A stretch of DNA of 64,000 bases from NCBI GenBank assembly GCA_035578155.1, contig JAPWDM010000068.1:558001-622000 (forward strand). Direction: 5' to 3'. The notes below the pieces were generated by a model that saw only the letters and a list, made by a program, of their open reading frames with translations, ran no database searches and was not told the origin of the DNA. This DNA comes from Brachynemurus nebulosus. Its lineage: Eukaryota > Arthropoda > Insecta > Neuroptera > Myrmeleontidae. The translations under genes and the position numbers were made by a program. This document shows positions 20,760 through 33,608 of this stretch, in pieces; within the stretch, counting starts at the first letter, position 1; the number at the start of each line of letters is the position of its first letter.

Positions 20760-21180
20760 AGAACTGTACCTATTTAAAATAGTTTAGCTTTCTAAGAGTA
20801 AAAGATTTTTTAAAATCGGCTGGGTAATTAGTTTTGATATTTTTGGGACCCAAGAACCCGAACGGACTTTGTGCAGCATAGTTGTATCCATCTAAAATAA
20901 TTTAGTTCTCTAACAGTGAAAAAATTTTCAAAATCGGTCGGTTAGTTTATTTTTTACAATAATGGGAACAGTAAACCCTGGCGGAAATCATACAACATAA
21001 CCTTTATTCATCTAAAATAATTCTAGTAAAAAGCTTATCCTAACAGTAAAAAACGGGTCCTAGGGATCTCATATAACTTATGGTAGTCCGTAAGGTTCTT
21101 GTGGACATCATTTAATTACTTAATGAATTCAAATACTTTAACTTACTAACGGTGAAAAAATTTTCAAAATTTTCGACATT
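20760..21180 (+). repeat. ~120-bp diverged tandem repeat, four units
   Basis: Units containing ATCTAAAATAATTTAG, CTAACAGTGAAAAAATTTTC and AAAATCGG start near 20768, 20889, 21009 and 21125 (spacing ~116-121). No coding potential. Confidence 0.65.
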
Positions 21181-21524
21181 CGCTAAAAAAATCATTGAAA
21201 AATATTTGATATGTTTCGATCAATTAATGGTCAACATCAGCAAATAAAAGTTACTCAAATCGAAGAAAAGAATGAGTTATTTGTCCGTAGAAATTAAAAT
21301 ACAAATTCTGAAAACGAGCAAAGAAATAGTGAAAAAACTAGATCGGCAAAACATTCTGACAAATAACACTACCCAACTAATACTCGCCAATTTGAATGAA
21401 ACTTAACATACTTATTAAACAGCGAAAAATATTAAATACGTGTTTTTTTATTTCGGCTAAATACGCTTTTTAGGGGTAGAAAACACCATTCAACCTCTGT
21501 AGATGAAAACAGTTATAGCTAGAT

Positions 21525-22190
21525 ATTTTTGAAACGACATATTTTCTGAAAAAAGGGCTGAGTACCAAATTTGTAGAATTTGAAGCGATGCACTTGATAG
21601 TGACCCTGAAATCGATTTTCAAGGTCAGTTGAAAATGATTAGCCATTGCCGAACTTTGACCATATCCTGTACCTATAAGCAGTAATTTCATGTATTGACT
21701 CAATCTATCTTCAAAGTTGATTTATAGAAAAAATTAGAAGAAAACATTTTTGTAAGTAATTTTAGAAGTAAAGTTAAGAAAAGATTTAATATCACTCTAA
21801 TTGTAAGTTAAACATTAACTTTATGTTATATTAGAAATTTTCAAAATTTTTTAAAATTTTTATTGCTACTCTATAGTTATCATATTAGGAATTCAATTGA
21901 ACATATGATTAACTATTATTTTTCCGATTGCGATTGAGCAAGTATTTTTCAAAATTACTTCTTGATCACTTATTTTCTATCTTGCATGTGAAATTCGTTC
22001 GAATATACTTTGAACCATTTAGGGGTGAAAAGTAAGCTACTCCTTTTGAAAAATATTAAATGATTTTCAAATGACTTTGGAAATTGACCTCAAGGTCAAC
22101 TTCAAAGTCATCATCAAGTGCATCACTTTGAACTCTATAACTTTGGTCCTAAGCACTTTTTTCAGAAAATATATCGTACCATAATCCACT
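21525..22190. repeat. inverted repeat, ~130-bp arms, ~400-bp spacer
   Basis: 21525-21660 (ACGACATATTTTCTGAAAAA ... CAAGGTCAGTTGAAAATGAT) is a diverged reverse complement of 22060-22190 (TTTTCAAATGAC ... TTTTTTCAGAAAATATATCGT). It has the structure of an old foldback or MITE. The spacer has no gene. Confidence 0.65.
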
Positions 22191-22554
22191 TCTATGTTGA
22201 TTCCTGGTCTCTTTTCCTGCGTTTCTAATATTTATGTCAATAAAAAATGTGCTACCGTAGACAAGGATGAATAGGTACGCATTCAGACTTCACACCGTAT
22301 TTTTTTGTATTTATTTTATGAGTACCTAATCTTTAATATATTAAAAATTTACGCGAAGATGGTCACTTTATCAGCAGTATCCAAAAAAATTTAAAAATAT
22401 TTGGTGGTTTTTGAAAAATTAACAAAAATCGTATAATTTCTTCTCTATGAAAAATTGGGATCAAAAGAGACGAGAAAAGAGTAAATGGGGACAACCCGTA
22501 GGGTCGACCAAAATAACGGACCCGATTTTTTTCATCTGACACAGTCGCCATTTA

Positions 22555-22800
22555 AGAAGTGAAATTACCCCTCAAAATTAGGGTAAAATTTCAATTTTGC
22601 TAGATTACTTGAAAACTGCGGCAGATAAAGAAAAATTTTAAATTGACACAACACTTCATTTTTAGAGAGCTTTCTACTGATATATACAAAGCCAGAGTCG
22701 GACCTACTAGAGGGGCTATTTTGGTAAATTTGGGGGTAAAAAAAGTTGTATAAGCGTTTTTCCTAACATCTAAAACAAAAACAAGAGCCTTATCACCATT
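22555..22800 (+). repeat. dispersed ~255-bp repeat, copy 2
   Basis: Diverged direct copy of 20005-20260, same orientation; see that entry for shared words. Confidence 0.6.
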
Positions 22801-23252
22801 TTTTCTAAGCATTAAAAGCTGGTTTATATTCGGTTTCTATTGAAAACTCAATTAGACTGCATGTTAAAAGTGAGCAAAAATTAAACCTGCAATAACTTTT
22901 AAACGCTGTAGTGAATCTAATTTAAATTTTCACAGTCGATTAAATTTAGAAAAACCATTATTCGCACAAATTTTCATAAGACTGTCACCATTTTTAAGTA
23001 CCTCCATAATATCCTTAACTTGTAGCTATGGTATAATTATCAAAATTTTTTGCAGGTTTCTTACTAATCATACAACATGTAATGATTCATACAACATACA
23101 ACACATAATTCCTGAGTAGCCCTAAATAATGCGTGTCAAACACGCACTTGACGACTTTTTTCAAATATGTATAAATTAATGTAATAAACATAAAGTTGAC
23201 TTCTTTTTTTTTTTCAATTAATAATACCCCGGTAAATTATAAGTTTTTCTCA

Positions 23253-24739
23253 CAAAAATTTACATACAAGATTTTTTTTTTGGAGAATATTTAGGCGTAG
23301 CTCATGAGTGCAAACTCAAATTGGCGGGATGGTGGAGGTCGTGCTTCAGCCGCCATCTTGAATTTCAGTTTTTGCCAAATATCTCAACAACGGTGCATCT
23401 AATGAGAAAAATGATCAGAATCAATTTTATAGAAAATTAAATTTTGAGTTACTTTTATTTGAAACATTTTTCGACAAAATTCGTATCTCAATTTTTAATC
23501 TGGATTTAATAATCTTAATCTACTGTAATTAGATTATTAATTAAATTTAATAATCTAATAATCTTAATTCAACGAAGAAAAGACTAATATGGAATTTTAA
23601 CAAAAGTTCATACTCTTAAAAATTAATAACAGTTTTCTTTACAACATACCTACCTAACGGAACTGTTTAAAAACAATAGTCGTTAAAGTTTTTTAAATTC
23701 TAGTTCTGTAGTTTAAGAGAAAAATATTCAGAACAAACTAATTTGAAGAGTGTTTGGTAAAAACAAACTGTAAGAACCTACAAACTTTTAATATTCGACC
23801 TTAATGCTTTCTGATTAGCAGTATATTTCTAGAAAATTCGAGTTATCGATTTCTAAAAGAAAACTTCGGCTGTAAACTATTAAAATCAAACTTTCTGTTC
23901 TTTATGTTTCCTTCTGCTGTTAATAACAGCCTCTGTTATCTACTGGTAATGGGATCCATGAAATTGTGGCGAGTTCTACATCGAAAGTTACGAAATTCAT
24001 CGAAAAGTTATTCGAGGAAAAGTGTTTTTTTCCAAATTTAATTTTCTATAATATTAGTTCTCACCATTTTCTTTACTAGATGTACTGTTATTGAGATATT
24101 TAACAAAAATTAAGATCCAAGATGGCGCCTAAAGCACAACCTCCATTATCCCGCCAATTTGGATTTACACACATGGAATATTCCTAAACGTCTTCTGAAA
24201 AAAGAATTTCAGGAGAAAATTTTGCAAACCAAATTATTAGTGCTGCATATCTCATAAGTGTGTTAACAATACAGACTCTTACTGACAATTGCACGTGATT
24301 TTGACGTTTAGATGTCTATAGCTTCTGAACTATTAGTTCTACATAAAAAAGCATTGAATAAAATTTGTAGAGAGTTTTATGCTCGACAAGTTTTATAATA
24401 ACTATTTTCAGAATATTTTTCACATCTGAGGAGATATGAGACAAAAACAACTACAACAAATTTTCACAAAGATTTAATGTTCGATGTCTTGAAAAATATT
24501 AATTTCACGTAAAAATGCTTCAAACAAAAATTGTAGGAAATTGAATTTCTGATAAAAAAAGGTTCCTACCATTTTCCTTGTAACACTGATAGTTTGCGAG
24601 ATATTGGCGATTATTTGAAAGAGACATTTTCCAATATGGCGGCTGAAGCACAACCTCCACTATCCCGCCAATTGATATTTATACTCACAAAACATCTCTG
24701 AACACCTTCCAAAAGAAAAATCTTGTATGTAAATTTTTG
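23253..24739. mobile_element. 1.5-kb foldback element with nested inverted modules
   Basis: The ends are inverted: CAAAAATTTACATACAAGAT (~23253) and ATCTTGTATGTAAATTTTTG (~24720-24739). Inside, a module with GGCGGGATGGTGGAGGTCGTG and GCTTCAGCCGCCAT (~23320-23375) occurs inverted at the right end (~24640-24690) and again, inverted, internally (~24120-24165). The internal copy is followed inward by the reverse complement of 23380-23465. No transposase frame is visible, so it is non-autonomous. Family not assigned. Confidence 0.75.
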
Positions 24740-26297
24740 CATTTCGACAGGCTTTTTCTTGGAAAAACTATTATAATTCAATTTGCAAAAAAGAAATCGA
24801 CCCTTCAAAACAAAATCAGTTGTCATCAACATTGATTTTTATTTTATAAAAACTAAAAATTGTAAGTATTATATTTTAGCTAATGCCATTTTTCCTTATT
24901 TTTTTTTTATTTTATTTTGTTACACAGGATATTTTGTCAAATTTTTATTCAAAGTTGATAAAAAAATTTTTTTATAAGAACAAAAAGCCTTTTTATTGAT
25001 TAAATGAAATGTCCAATTTTGTACAAATTCAATTCCGTTCGTCTTTTTTTCAGCCATTTGAGAAGTCAGGTTTTTGAAGATTGAGTTAAAACACAAAGGA
25101 CTAAAATTTCTGAAAAATTAATTTAATGGTTCTGTTTATCTAATTATTCTATATAAATACAGATTAGTAATTACTGGTGTGGTAGTTATCTAATAATACT
25201 AATATATTTTGGAGGGAAAAATTCAAAGTACTTATACAAAGATGAAAAAAGATCGGATGGTGATCGTATTAAAATTAGAAAATATGACATACACAGGTAC
25301 TTTTGAAATACCCATCAGCTTTAGTAATTAAACAATTTGATTTAAGGATGTGTACCCAGTCGAATCGAGTACATCTAAAATTTTTTGAAAATTAATCATA
25401 ATATGTTAAATATTACTAGAAACACTTATTTTATGAATTAAGATGTGTACTGTATAAGAAATTATATCAATTAATAAATTTTTTCTATAAAATAAAGATT
25501 TAATTTGACTATGGTTGACGTTAGATTTAGCAGCTATCAGAAGTTATTATCCTGACAGTTGACGTATAGAGTATGTTCCATTTAGAAAACACTGTGGGAC
25601 ACAATGCATTTTCTTTTTTTTTCACAAAAAACTAACTTTTTTTTAAAATTTTATTGCAAAACTAATCTTTTAATTGCATCTAAAAGCTATTAAAGGTTAA
25701 AATTAAAAAAAAATTAGTTTTTTGTGTAAAAAAAAATGCACTGTGCTGTCTGTGTTTGCTAAATAGAAAAAATTCATTATATGTTTTACCACATTTCTCG
25801 TCAAAAATTGCGGGCACAGTTTTTTAAAATAGTGTCAAAACCGCGTGGTTCCGGCCTCTAGTTTATATTTTATACGTATGGTGACCATATTTCATAACTT
25901 TGACCCTTGGAAAATACTGACTTTTGGGACTTGGTGCCACGGCAACTTTTAATCAGTAGAGCGAAAACTATAACATAGTGAAATTTCAGCCAATTTGACT
26001 GAAATCCATTTTCCCATTTTCCATAAGTTTTGTGCGGGGTCCGTTATACAAGTTTATATTCTTTTATTAAATTTGAACTAAAATTTGAAAAATTTCGTTT
26101 GTGGTGAATTTGATAACGAAAAATGGCATTAACCAACACAATACTCGGGTAATTGAAAAATATATACCATTATTCACCAATGCAATACTGGAGTAATTAA
26201 AAAATGTGGACCATAACCATTATTCAATAATTTTTTTCATTTTTTTAGTTTTTGACTTTCTTTTACTATTTGCTAGTTAAAGAAAGAAAAGAATAAG
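24740..26297. other. gene-less AT-rich stretch
   Basis: Nothing coding supported. Two nearly complementary words with AAAAAACTAACTTTTTTTTA and AAAAAAATTAGTTTTTTGTG (~25625-25735) suggest a small palindromic remnant. TATGGTGACCATAT at ~25878 resembles a transposon end. Confidence 0.5.
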
Positions 26298-28623
26298 TAG
26301 GACTGACCGGGGTAATTGTGAATGGATTTTCATGAATTGAGATAAAAGCGTTGTTTTATGTATGTTTTTTTTATATATATCACATTATGGTTGATTTATT
26401 TTTAATTCCACATTTCAGAATGTACCACACAAATTTTGAGCAAATTTGTATGAAAAACAAAAATTTTATAAGCCATTCACATTTCTCCGGTACGGTTTTG
26501 CAAATCTTGTAAATTTTGCGGTGAAAGTGAACGCCATTAGAAAAATTATTTAAAATGCATTACATGAGAAGTGAGGTAGGTACATCAGAGTAAAGCTCAA
26601 CTCAAATTTTTCACATTTACCCCACTTTCAAATTTTTCATTATACTTTAGCGGTCACAATTTCCCTTTGTTTAATGCAAGTTACCCATACCTCAAATTTG
26701 TACAAAAAATCAAGGTTAAATAAAAATAACAAAAATTGTAGGAAAGCTAAAAATGATATTTTGATGATATTTTCATCAAAAAAAATCAAAAAATTACATG
26801 ATTTTCACACAAAAACAAGAAAAATGAGACCTTTTCGAGGAAATACATTTAGTTTACATGAATAAAGAAAGGACCGATCCGACCGATTCGGGCGATCGTA
26901 ACATGCCCGCAACTTGCCCGTAAAATGGCACGTGGCACAATGCGGTCAAATTCGGTATTCACACCGATGCGGGCACCTCATAAAAACTAATTTTATAAAA
27001 ATACAATAGAACCAACAAGTGGACAAACGTGTCAAACATAAAAACAACTTTTTTGATTTTATTAAAATCTATATAAGTATGGAAATAGTACAGAGGTATA
27101 TTTTTCATAAAAAAAATTATAAATATTTTAAATACCTACGAAAATCAGTACCTTAGACTTTCATTTAATAAACTAAATTTTAAATATTACAGTAAAACCT
27201 CGCTATTTCGGACTTCACTAATTCGGAACTTCTATAAATCAAACTGACAAAAAAAAAAAAATTTATATAGTAAATTAGAATGTAGTATACATTTTTCATT
27301 TTTAAACTTCTTATTTATCACTGAATTCACCGACTTAAATTATTACGTGCACTTACTTGAAAATCTAAATTAAGTACACGATGTCCGTAAAAGTGAGGAT
27401 TACACGTGATTTTGAAAGTTTTCTATAATTCGGAATTTTCGCTACTTGGCACCAGCCGTGGTCCGCATTAGGTCAGAATAGCGAGGTTTTACTGTAGTTA
27501 AATATGCATATTTTACCTAATGTCATACCCAAAAGATGAAACAAAATTGTAAAAAAAATTTACGAATACGTGACCCATTCAATGGATTTAAAATTGTCTA
27601 TTATTTTAATTGTACTAGATAGTAAAAGCATGTATGTTTAGATTTTTTACCTAACAATTGTTTAGAAAGTAAAAAAATTTTTTTTTCAAGGATTTGGCCA
27701 CTAGAAATATTTTTTTTTTGTTAAGTATTTTATTACCAACCCACTTAAAGAGTTCGTAAGATGCCCGCAGACAGATTGCCCGTCAATTTGCCTGCAAAAA
27801 CCAGTTCGTATTGGTCTGAAAAAACAGCAATCTGTTAGGCCTAATAGTGTAAATAACTAAAAAAAAAAAGGTTTTGTGTTAATACTACTACCCTTGGACA
27901 CACACAGAGACATTGAAAACAAGTAACTTTTCTGTTTTTGTAAGTTGTTATTGTATTATTATTGTAATGGCTGTATACTTTTTGTGGATGCCAATAAATT
28001 TAAAAAAAAAAAGTTGTTATTGGGTAAGGGAGCACATTGGAAGCACAGCAATGATTTCGTAGATTGATACACAAAACATATCGTCCTTTTTGCACACAAA
28101 TTCTGTTTTTGTATTGTTTGTACAACGGAAACGTGTACAATAATGTCGCCATCATCTTCATTAACATTTTCAACTCTGAAAATAACACTACTGAAATTTT
28201 GAACCGAATGGGGGCAACTGTGAATGACGTTTACAATTACCCCACAATTTTAGAATCACGGGGTAATTGTGAATTGCCAATAAATTGTCCAATTTCTTTA
28301 GCAGTTAATAAGGAACCCTCTCAGTGTTTAGACCACTTCTTTAGAAGTACTTTTAACTATTTCTTACCTTTTAAAAAAAGATAATGTATTTAAAAAGAAA
28401 TTTTTTTGAGGATTGGTCGAAGTAAAGTACACAAAATTTTGCAAGGGTTTTTTGAAAATAAAAAAAGATACTAATACTTGGAGAATTGTTATCAGATTTT
28501 AATAACATATTTAAAAAAAGACAGAAAACATATTAAGAGTTGATTTTTAACAATATTATTGTTATTTTAGAAATTTAGGTGCCGTTCACAATTACCCCAA
28601 TTCACAATAACCCCGGTCAACCC
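26298..28623. mobile_element. 2.3-kb TA-flanked DNA transposon remnant (Tc1/mariner-pogo type ends)
   Basis: Terminal inverted repeats of 23 bp with four mismatches share the core TGACCGGGGT(A/T)ATTGTGAA. They lie at 26298-26320 and 28601-28623, each flanked by TA (26296-26297 and 28624-28625). The motif GGGGTAATTGTGAA also occurs inside (~28258-28272 and 28588-28596 inverted). No intact transposase is visible. It contains a Tigger-like MITE and further GGGCAT/TGCCCG-rich inverted segments (~26880-26985 and 27755-27825), so it has been a target for other elements. Confidence 0.75.
27190..27494. mobile_element. Tigger/pogo-like MITE, 305 bp
   Basis: Starts CAGTAAAACCTCGCTATT and ends AATAGCGAGGTTTTACTG, a perfect 18-bp inverted pair, with TA on both sides (27188-27189, 27495-27496). 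Inside, ATTCGGA-type words also occur inverted. The termini are the classic pogo/Tigger type. Nested in the 26298-28623 element. Confidence 0.9.
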
Positions 28624-30130
28624 TAAATAAGTAGTCTTATTTTTATTTCCATGTATTTTTTTTATATAACAAAGGCATATAACAAAGTTATTTGAAGGAG
28701 CGGCACATTTATAAAAAGGGTATTTCTTGGAAAATAGTCCAATAAAAAAAAATTGGCCCGATTTGCCAATATTACAATTCCTAATAACTGCCAATGAAAT
28801 AGTTCAGGCTAGAAAACTCATTTTTTTTTTTAAAATGGCAGATTCGCGAGTTTACCATTGTGGTAGCGATGTGCTAGCTGTTTTTCGCTTTCAACATTAT
28901 TTTATTCACAGAACAACATATAAGCAGCCTACATATACAAATCTGTCGCCCGTAAGTTGCATTAAGTTGCAATTTACACCACTACTGATTTAGTCTGTTA
29001 GTCCGTCGTGGTGTTCACGTTGTAATGATTATCATGTTTTTTAATCAACTTGTGAAATTTAAACAGAAAAAAATATGAAGTGTGTCGTATTTAAGCGTAA
29101 AAATTCTATTGAACAAAAAAATTCTCAAAATAAAGGGGCATTTTTCTTAAAATAAATAAATTTAGCTTTAATTTCTGGTTAGTTGTCACATAGGGTGACC
29201 ATCATAGTATATACTGTATGTATCCGAGCTGCGTAATCATCATAAACATATGATACTAACACATTTGCATAATATTTGTGTCCATACATCATGTGTTTTG
29301 ATTGTATGTGTGCTGTGTCTACGACACTCGCTGGCGACAGCGGGCACAGTCTGGTAGACATACTAGTTTGACCCCTTGATTCTATTTTATTCAAATTAGA
29401 TTTTATAGATATGTTTCATCTTTACGTTGTAATTTTTTTTACTAAATACATCATCGTTCATTGGATGCTTATTTGGACACCCCTTGTAATTAACAACAAA
29501 TGTATAACCTGTATAGTAAGTTTTATTAGTATGTAATAAATTTATATATAGGTGTATCGTTAACGAATAAAAAAAGATCTATTATAAATACTAAGGACTT
29601 ATGAAAATTACAATAATTTCTTATCAGTAGACGCGACCTTACCTTAACAAATAATAAATCCAATTATGCGAGAAACAGTATGGTGAATAAACTAAATACC
29701 ACGAATTTATCAACGATTAAATAATTAGCTCAGAAAATTTATTTGTGCTTGACATACTAATATTGAAAATTAGATTTAAATACATACAAGTACTTACCTA
29801 TTAAAAATGCACCATTAATCGTAATCAAAATTGTTGCCATTGTACATTTTATACACGTTAATATTTTTTAACCTTCAATTATTTATACGAGGTCGCTAAG
29901 TTTAGGTAAAAGGAAGATCGCAGACAAATTTCAGAATTATTATAATTTTACTGTCCCTTTTCTCAAAATTTACTGTATTTAAATAAATACAGGTAAACGT
30001 ATCCATTGCTAAAAGATATCATTTTTTGGCCACTAATTGCCAAAAAAGGTGTATACAATCTCATTTGAAATTATCTTGGTTATTTGGTGGTTAATTGAAG
30101 CACACAGTAGTCCATGATACATTAGTAAAA
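28624..30130. other. gene-less stretch
   Basis: No gene supported. A TAGGGTGACCATCA word at ~29192 resembles a transposon end. ORFs of 70-90 codons here show no domain. Confidence 0.5.
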
Positions 30131-30248
30131 TTTGTTTATTATGTTTGGAATATGCTCACCATATTTCTTTCTCTGTTTTACACATTTTTTTTATTCTGCA
30201 AATCAGAGAAGGAAATATGGTGTTCACATTCCAAACACAATAAACAAA
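30131..30248. repeat. 118-bp hairpin with 45-nt arms
   Basis: 30131-30175 and 30204-30248 are reverse complements with five mismatches over 45 positions, separated by 28 nt. If transcribed it would form one long, slightly imperfect hairpin of the size of an animal miRNA precursor or a small foldback element. The sequence alone does not decide. Confidence 0.75.
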
Positions 30249-32178
30249 CTATAGTCGTTTTCTCTCTTATAATCACAAAAATTTATAAACACTATCCAAA
30301 TTTCTCCAGATTATTAATCACATATTGCACAGTAAAATATTATAACAGCCAAGAATTTATTACAAGCCACTTTCTCAAAATTTTTCTCGAAACTAATATT
30401 TCGTACAGATAAATCTCTTTAATAGTACAAAAAACATTATTTGTTCAATACCAAAAAACTGTATCTAGAATTTGACTCAAATCAGAATATCCTACTACTA
30501 CTTATGTGATGAGTAATAAAATGATAGAGTATAAAAATTCCCTCGATTAATCCGTTTTCACGAAATTTTAACATAAATACATTCGTTTCATACATCGAGT
30601 ATCTACAATAATATATAGATGTTGTATTTTTTAAAAGAATCTCAAAAACTATTCGTCGCAGATAAAAACTGATTCTTTTCAAAATTAAAGATAATAAAAT
30701 TTTCTACAAAAAGAATCCAGTCACTTTTATTGTGTAATTTAAGTTATACTCGATATGCCAGTGGAAGTTCCTTTCAATCAATACAACATTTGAACAATAG
30801 AATATGTACATATCCATAATTATGTTACACTCAAAGAATGAAAACGTTCAAAGAGCGAAACAGATCGACCACAACGCGTTTTAGGTAATTCATTCAACAG
30901 TTTACCCCTTTAGTATATAAAGTACATAACTGAAATCATTAATTTTCCAATCTTTTAGTAACATATTAAGTTAATAGCATATTTTTCTGGTTAGTGCTGA
31001 TGTATCTATATTTTATACACCTCTAAGTCTAATGTACCCTATATGCTTTGCTAATTATCTTTATATGAGAACCAAGTAAAACACGTATCTAAATAATTCA
31101 TATTGATATTTTTAGATTTATTTTTCAATTAAAAAATCCCTGAAAATATATAAAATATTTTTGAAGCATTCCTTCAATATTGAATTTTGGTTTATTTTCT
31201 TATAATTATAAAGCTTGCAAGAAGAAACATGTAAAAAAGTATAATATTTTTTTCATTATCTCAATAACGGTTCAAGATTAACCTCTTCGCTACTGACTTT
31301 TTAAAATCTGCATACGTCAATGATACATTTGTCTAGCATACTGGACGAAGATTTAAACAAGCGTTTATTTTAATTAAAATTTTTAATCTTACGTCTTTAA
31401 ATAAGCGTAATTTAGTAATTTTAAATAGTATTAAGAAGTTTTTAATTATTTCTCAACTAAAAAAAAAAAATGTTAACATAATTTAAATTTGATCTAAAAC
31501 CTTGTTTTCTTTTTATAACACTACGTTTCAACTAGAAACACTATTTTAAAAATATATTTGGGGAGTCATTTCCTCATGCTAATTACACGAGACCAAGGCT
31601 TTCCAAACGGTGTGGCGCTGCGCCCTCGAGCGTCGTGAAGTATTGCCATGGGCACCGTAGCTACCTCGCTAAGAAAGGGGAAATAATGTTAATAGTTTCC
31701 TTCTTTGCACGCCAGTTATATTTCTTCGGGGAAAATATGAGAAAATGATGAGCACTTGTGGGTGTAAAATTTTTTTGCTCCTCTTATATTTTAGGAAGAA
31801 ATTTAAAAATATTTGGGGCCCAAGGATGCCGTTGGAAATTATTTAAACCTTAAGAGCATCGCGGGTCTAAAAAATTTTAGAACCTATGCACTAGACCTTT
31901 TCATTTTGTACCTGTATAAAAATTGGTCTTTTAAGAAGGTAAAATAATTCAAAATTATTATTAGTTAGGGACTTAGACCTAATTTGGTAGAATATGATCT
32001 GCTGGTTACCTTGTTAATTTGATATATGGAAAAATTCAAACTAGACATTATAACTAGTTTTGCAAATTAGATTAGTCAGTTTAGGAAAAATAAAAATAGA
32101 TTAGCACATTTACTCTGATACTCTGAGAGCAAAAATCTCTTATGTATGTGAAGTTAAACAGAAATGTGTTTGAAAATT

Positions 32179-32266
<88 letters not shown>

Positions 32267-33140
32267 ATTAATCTACTAATTAATTTGCCTTGCCTCCAGA
32301 ATAGTTGGTGTCAATACCTCTGAAGTATTTTGACTAGCAGAGTTGACAAGTTCTACACCTACAAATATTTTGTGCTACTGTTAATTACGGAATATTTTTT
32401 TTTACTTTTAGGAAATCCAGAAATAAAATTTTCCACCAAAGCTTGTAAAAGACAAAAGGTAAGAGTTTACAAATAACACGCTACATAACAAAAATCACTC
32501 TCATGATACTGACATAAGTTTCTAGCTAGCTTAACTTCTTATCCACCTCTTCTGTGCTGCCCGTGAAATTAAAAGTTTTCACTCTGTATATATTGCGTAA
32601 TAAATATCTATTTGATGGTAGTAACACAAGTAAGGGAAAATATATCAATTCCAGATTATGGCTCAAAGCCTATAGTTATAAATTGTAGTTTCTATTGGTA
32701 TTACATAAAATTACTCAGACAAGGTTATTATACCCCATCCCACTAGCGTCCATGTAAATATTTCTAGTGTTAAAAATGTTGAAATATTAACAATGAAAAG
32801 AATTTTTTGTTTGATGTACAAATTCGGAACATCTCTAATAATTGCAGTTAAGTAAGTAGGTCATTACCATGATGGCTATTTAAATAATATCGATATTGCA
32901 CTATAAGTTTAATTTTATTGCAGTATGTAAATTATTAATGATATATTAATTAAATATTGAGAAAATGATTTGTTTCATGAAAGCGTGAGAATTATTCTTT
33001 ATGTAATCGAATATATCGTCAGCTGAGTATTGGTTTATACCAAGTCTGTTTTTTAAAATTTTTTTTTTTTTTATAGTGGTTTCGACTTTCTCAACACTCA
33101 AAACTAACAAAACAACCATCTAGAAAAAATTTTTAAAAAG
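30249..33140. other. gene-less AT-rich region
   Basis: No coding signal. At ~31592-31625 CCAAGGCTTTCCAAACGG followed by GC-rich sequence resembles the end of a hAT-type element. A (TA)n tract lies at 32182-32264. Nothing else seen. Confidence 0.5.
32182..32264. repeat. (TA)n microsatellite
   Basis: About 83 bp of TA dinucleotide. Confidence 0.98.
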
Positions 33141-33362
33141 TTGACGCAAAGATTGTCACTCGCGCCTCCGGTGGTAAAATTAGAACTAGCATCAAGTAAA
33201 AATATACGTGTACGATTAATGGGTGATACAAAATCTAGTAATCCGCGCATAATTTGAATAGTACATTTTTCTATCGACAATTAAACGTATACAAAAATTT
33301 TTACTTGATACAGCTTCTAATTTAAAAAACCAGGAGCGCTGGCGTAATCTTTGTGTCGCCAA
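33141..33362. mobile_element. 222-bp MITE, copy A
   Basis: Nearly the same sequence as 58451-58683. Ends TTGACGCAAAGATT and AATCTTTGTGTCGCCAA are inverted; both copies share TCACTCGCGCCTC, GCATCAAGTAAAAATATACG, AATCCGCGCATAATTTG and CCAGGAGCGC. No ORF. Family unknown. Confidence 0.85.
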
Positions 33363-33523
33363 TAGTACACATAAATTAGAAGTCCCTTGAAAATAAAATG
33401 TTATAGGTGAAATTATAATTTTAAACTTTTAAATGACTGATGTCATTAAACAAATGCAACTTTATCAAAATTAGGGACTGATGTACAGATGTATTTTCTG
33501 TTTCTTTTCCTTTTTGTTATTTT

Positions 33524-33608
<85 letters not shown>

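Noticed and set aside
28064..28384. 106-codon ORF
   Set aside because: Lies inside the 2.3-kb DNA transposon and includes translated internal copies of its GGGGTAATTGTGAA motif; no transposase motif seen.
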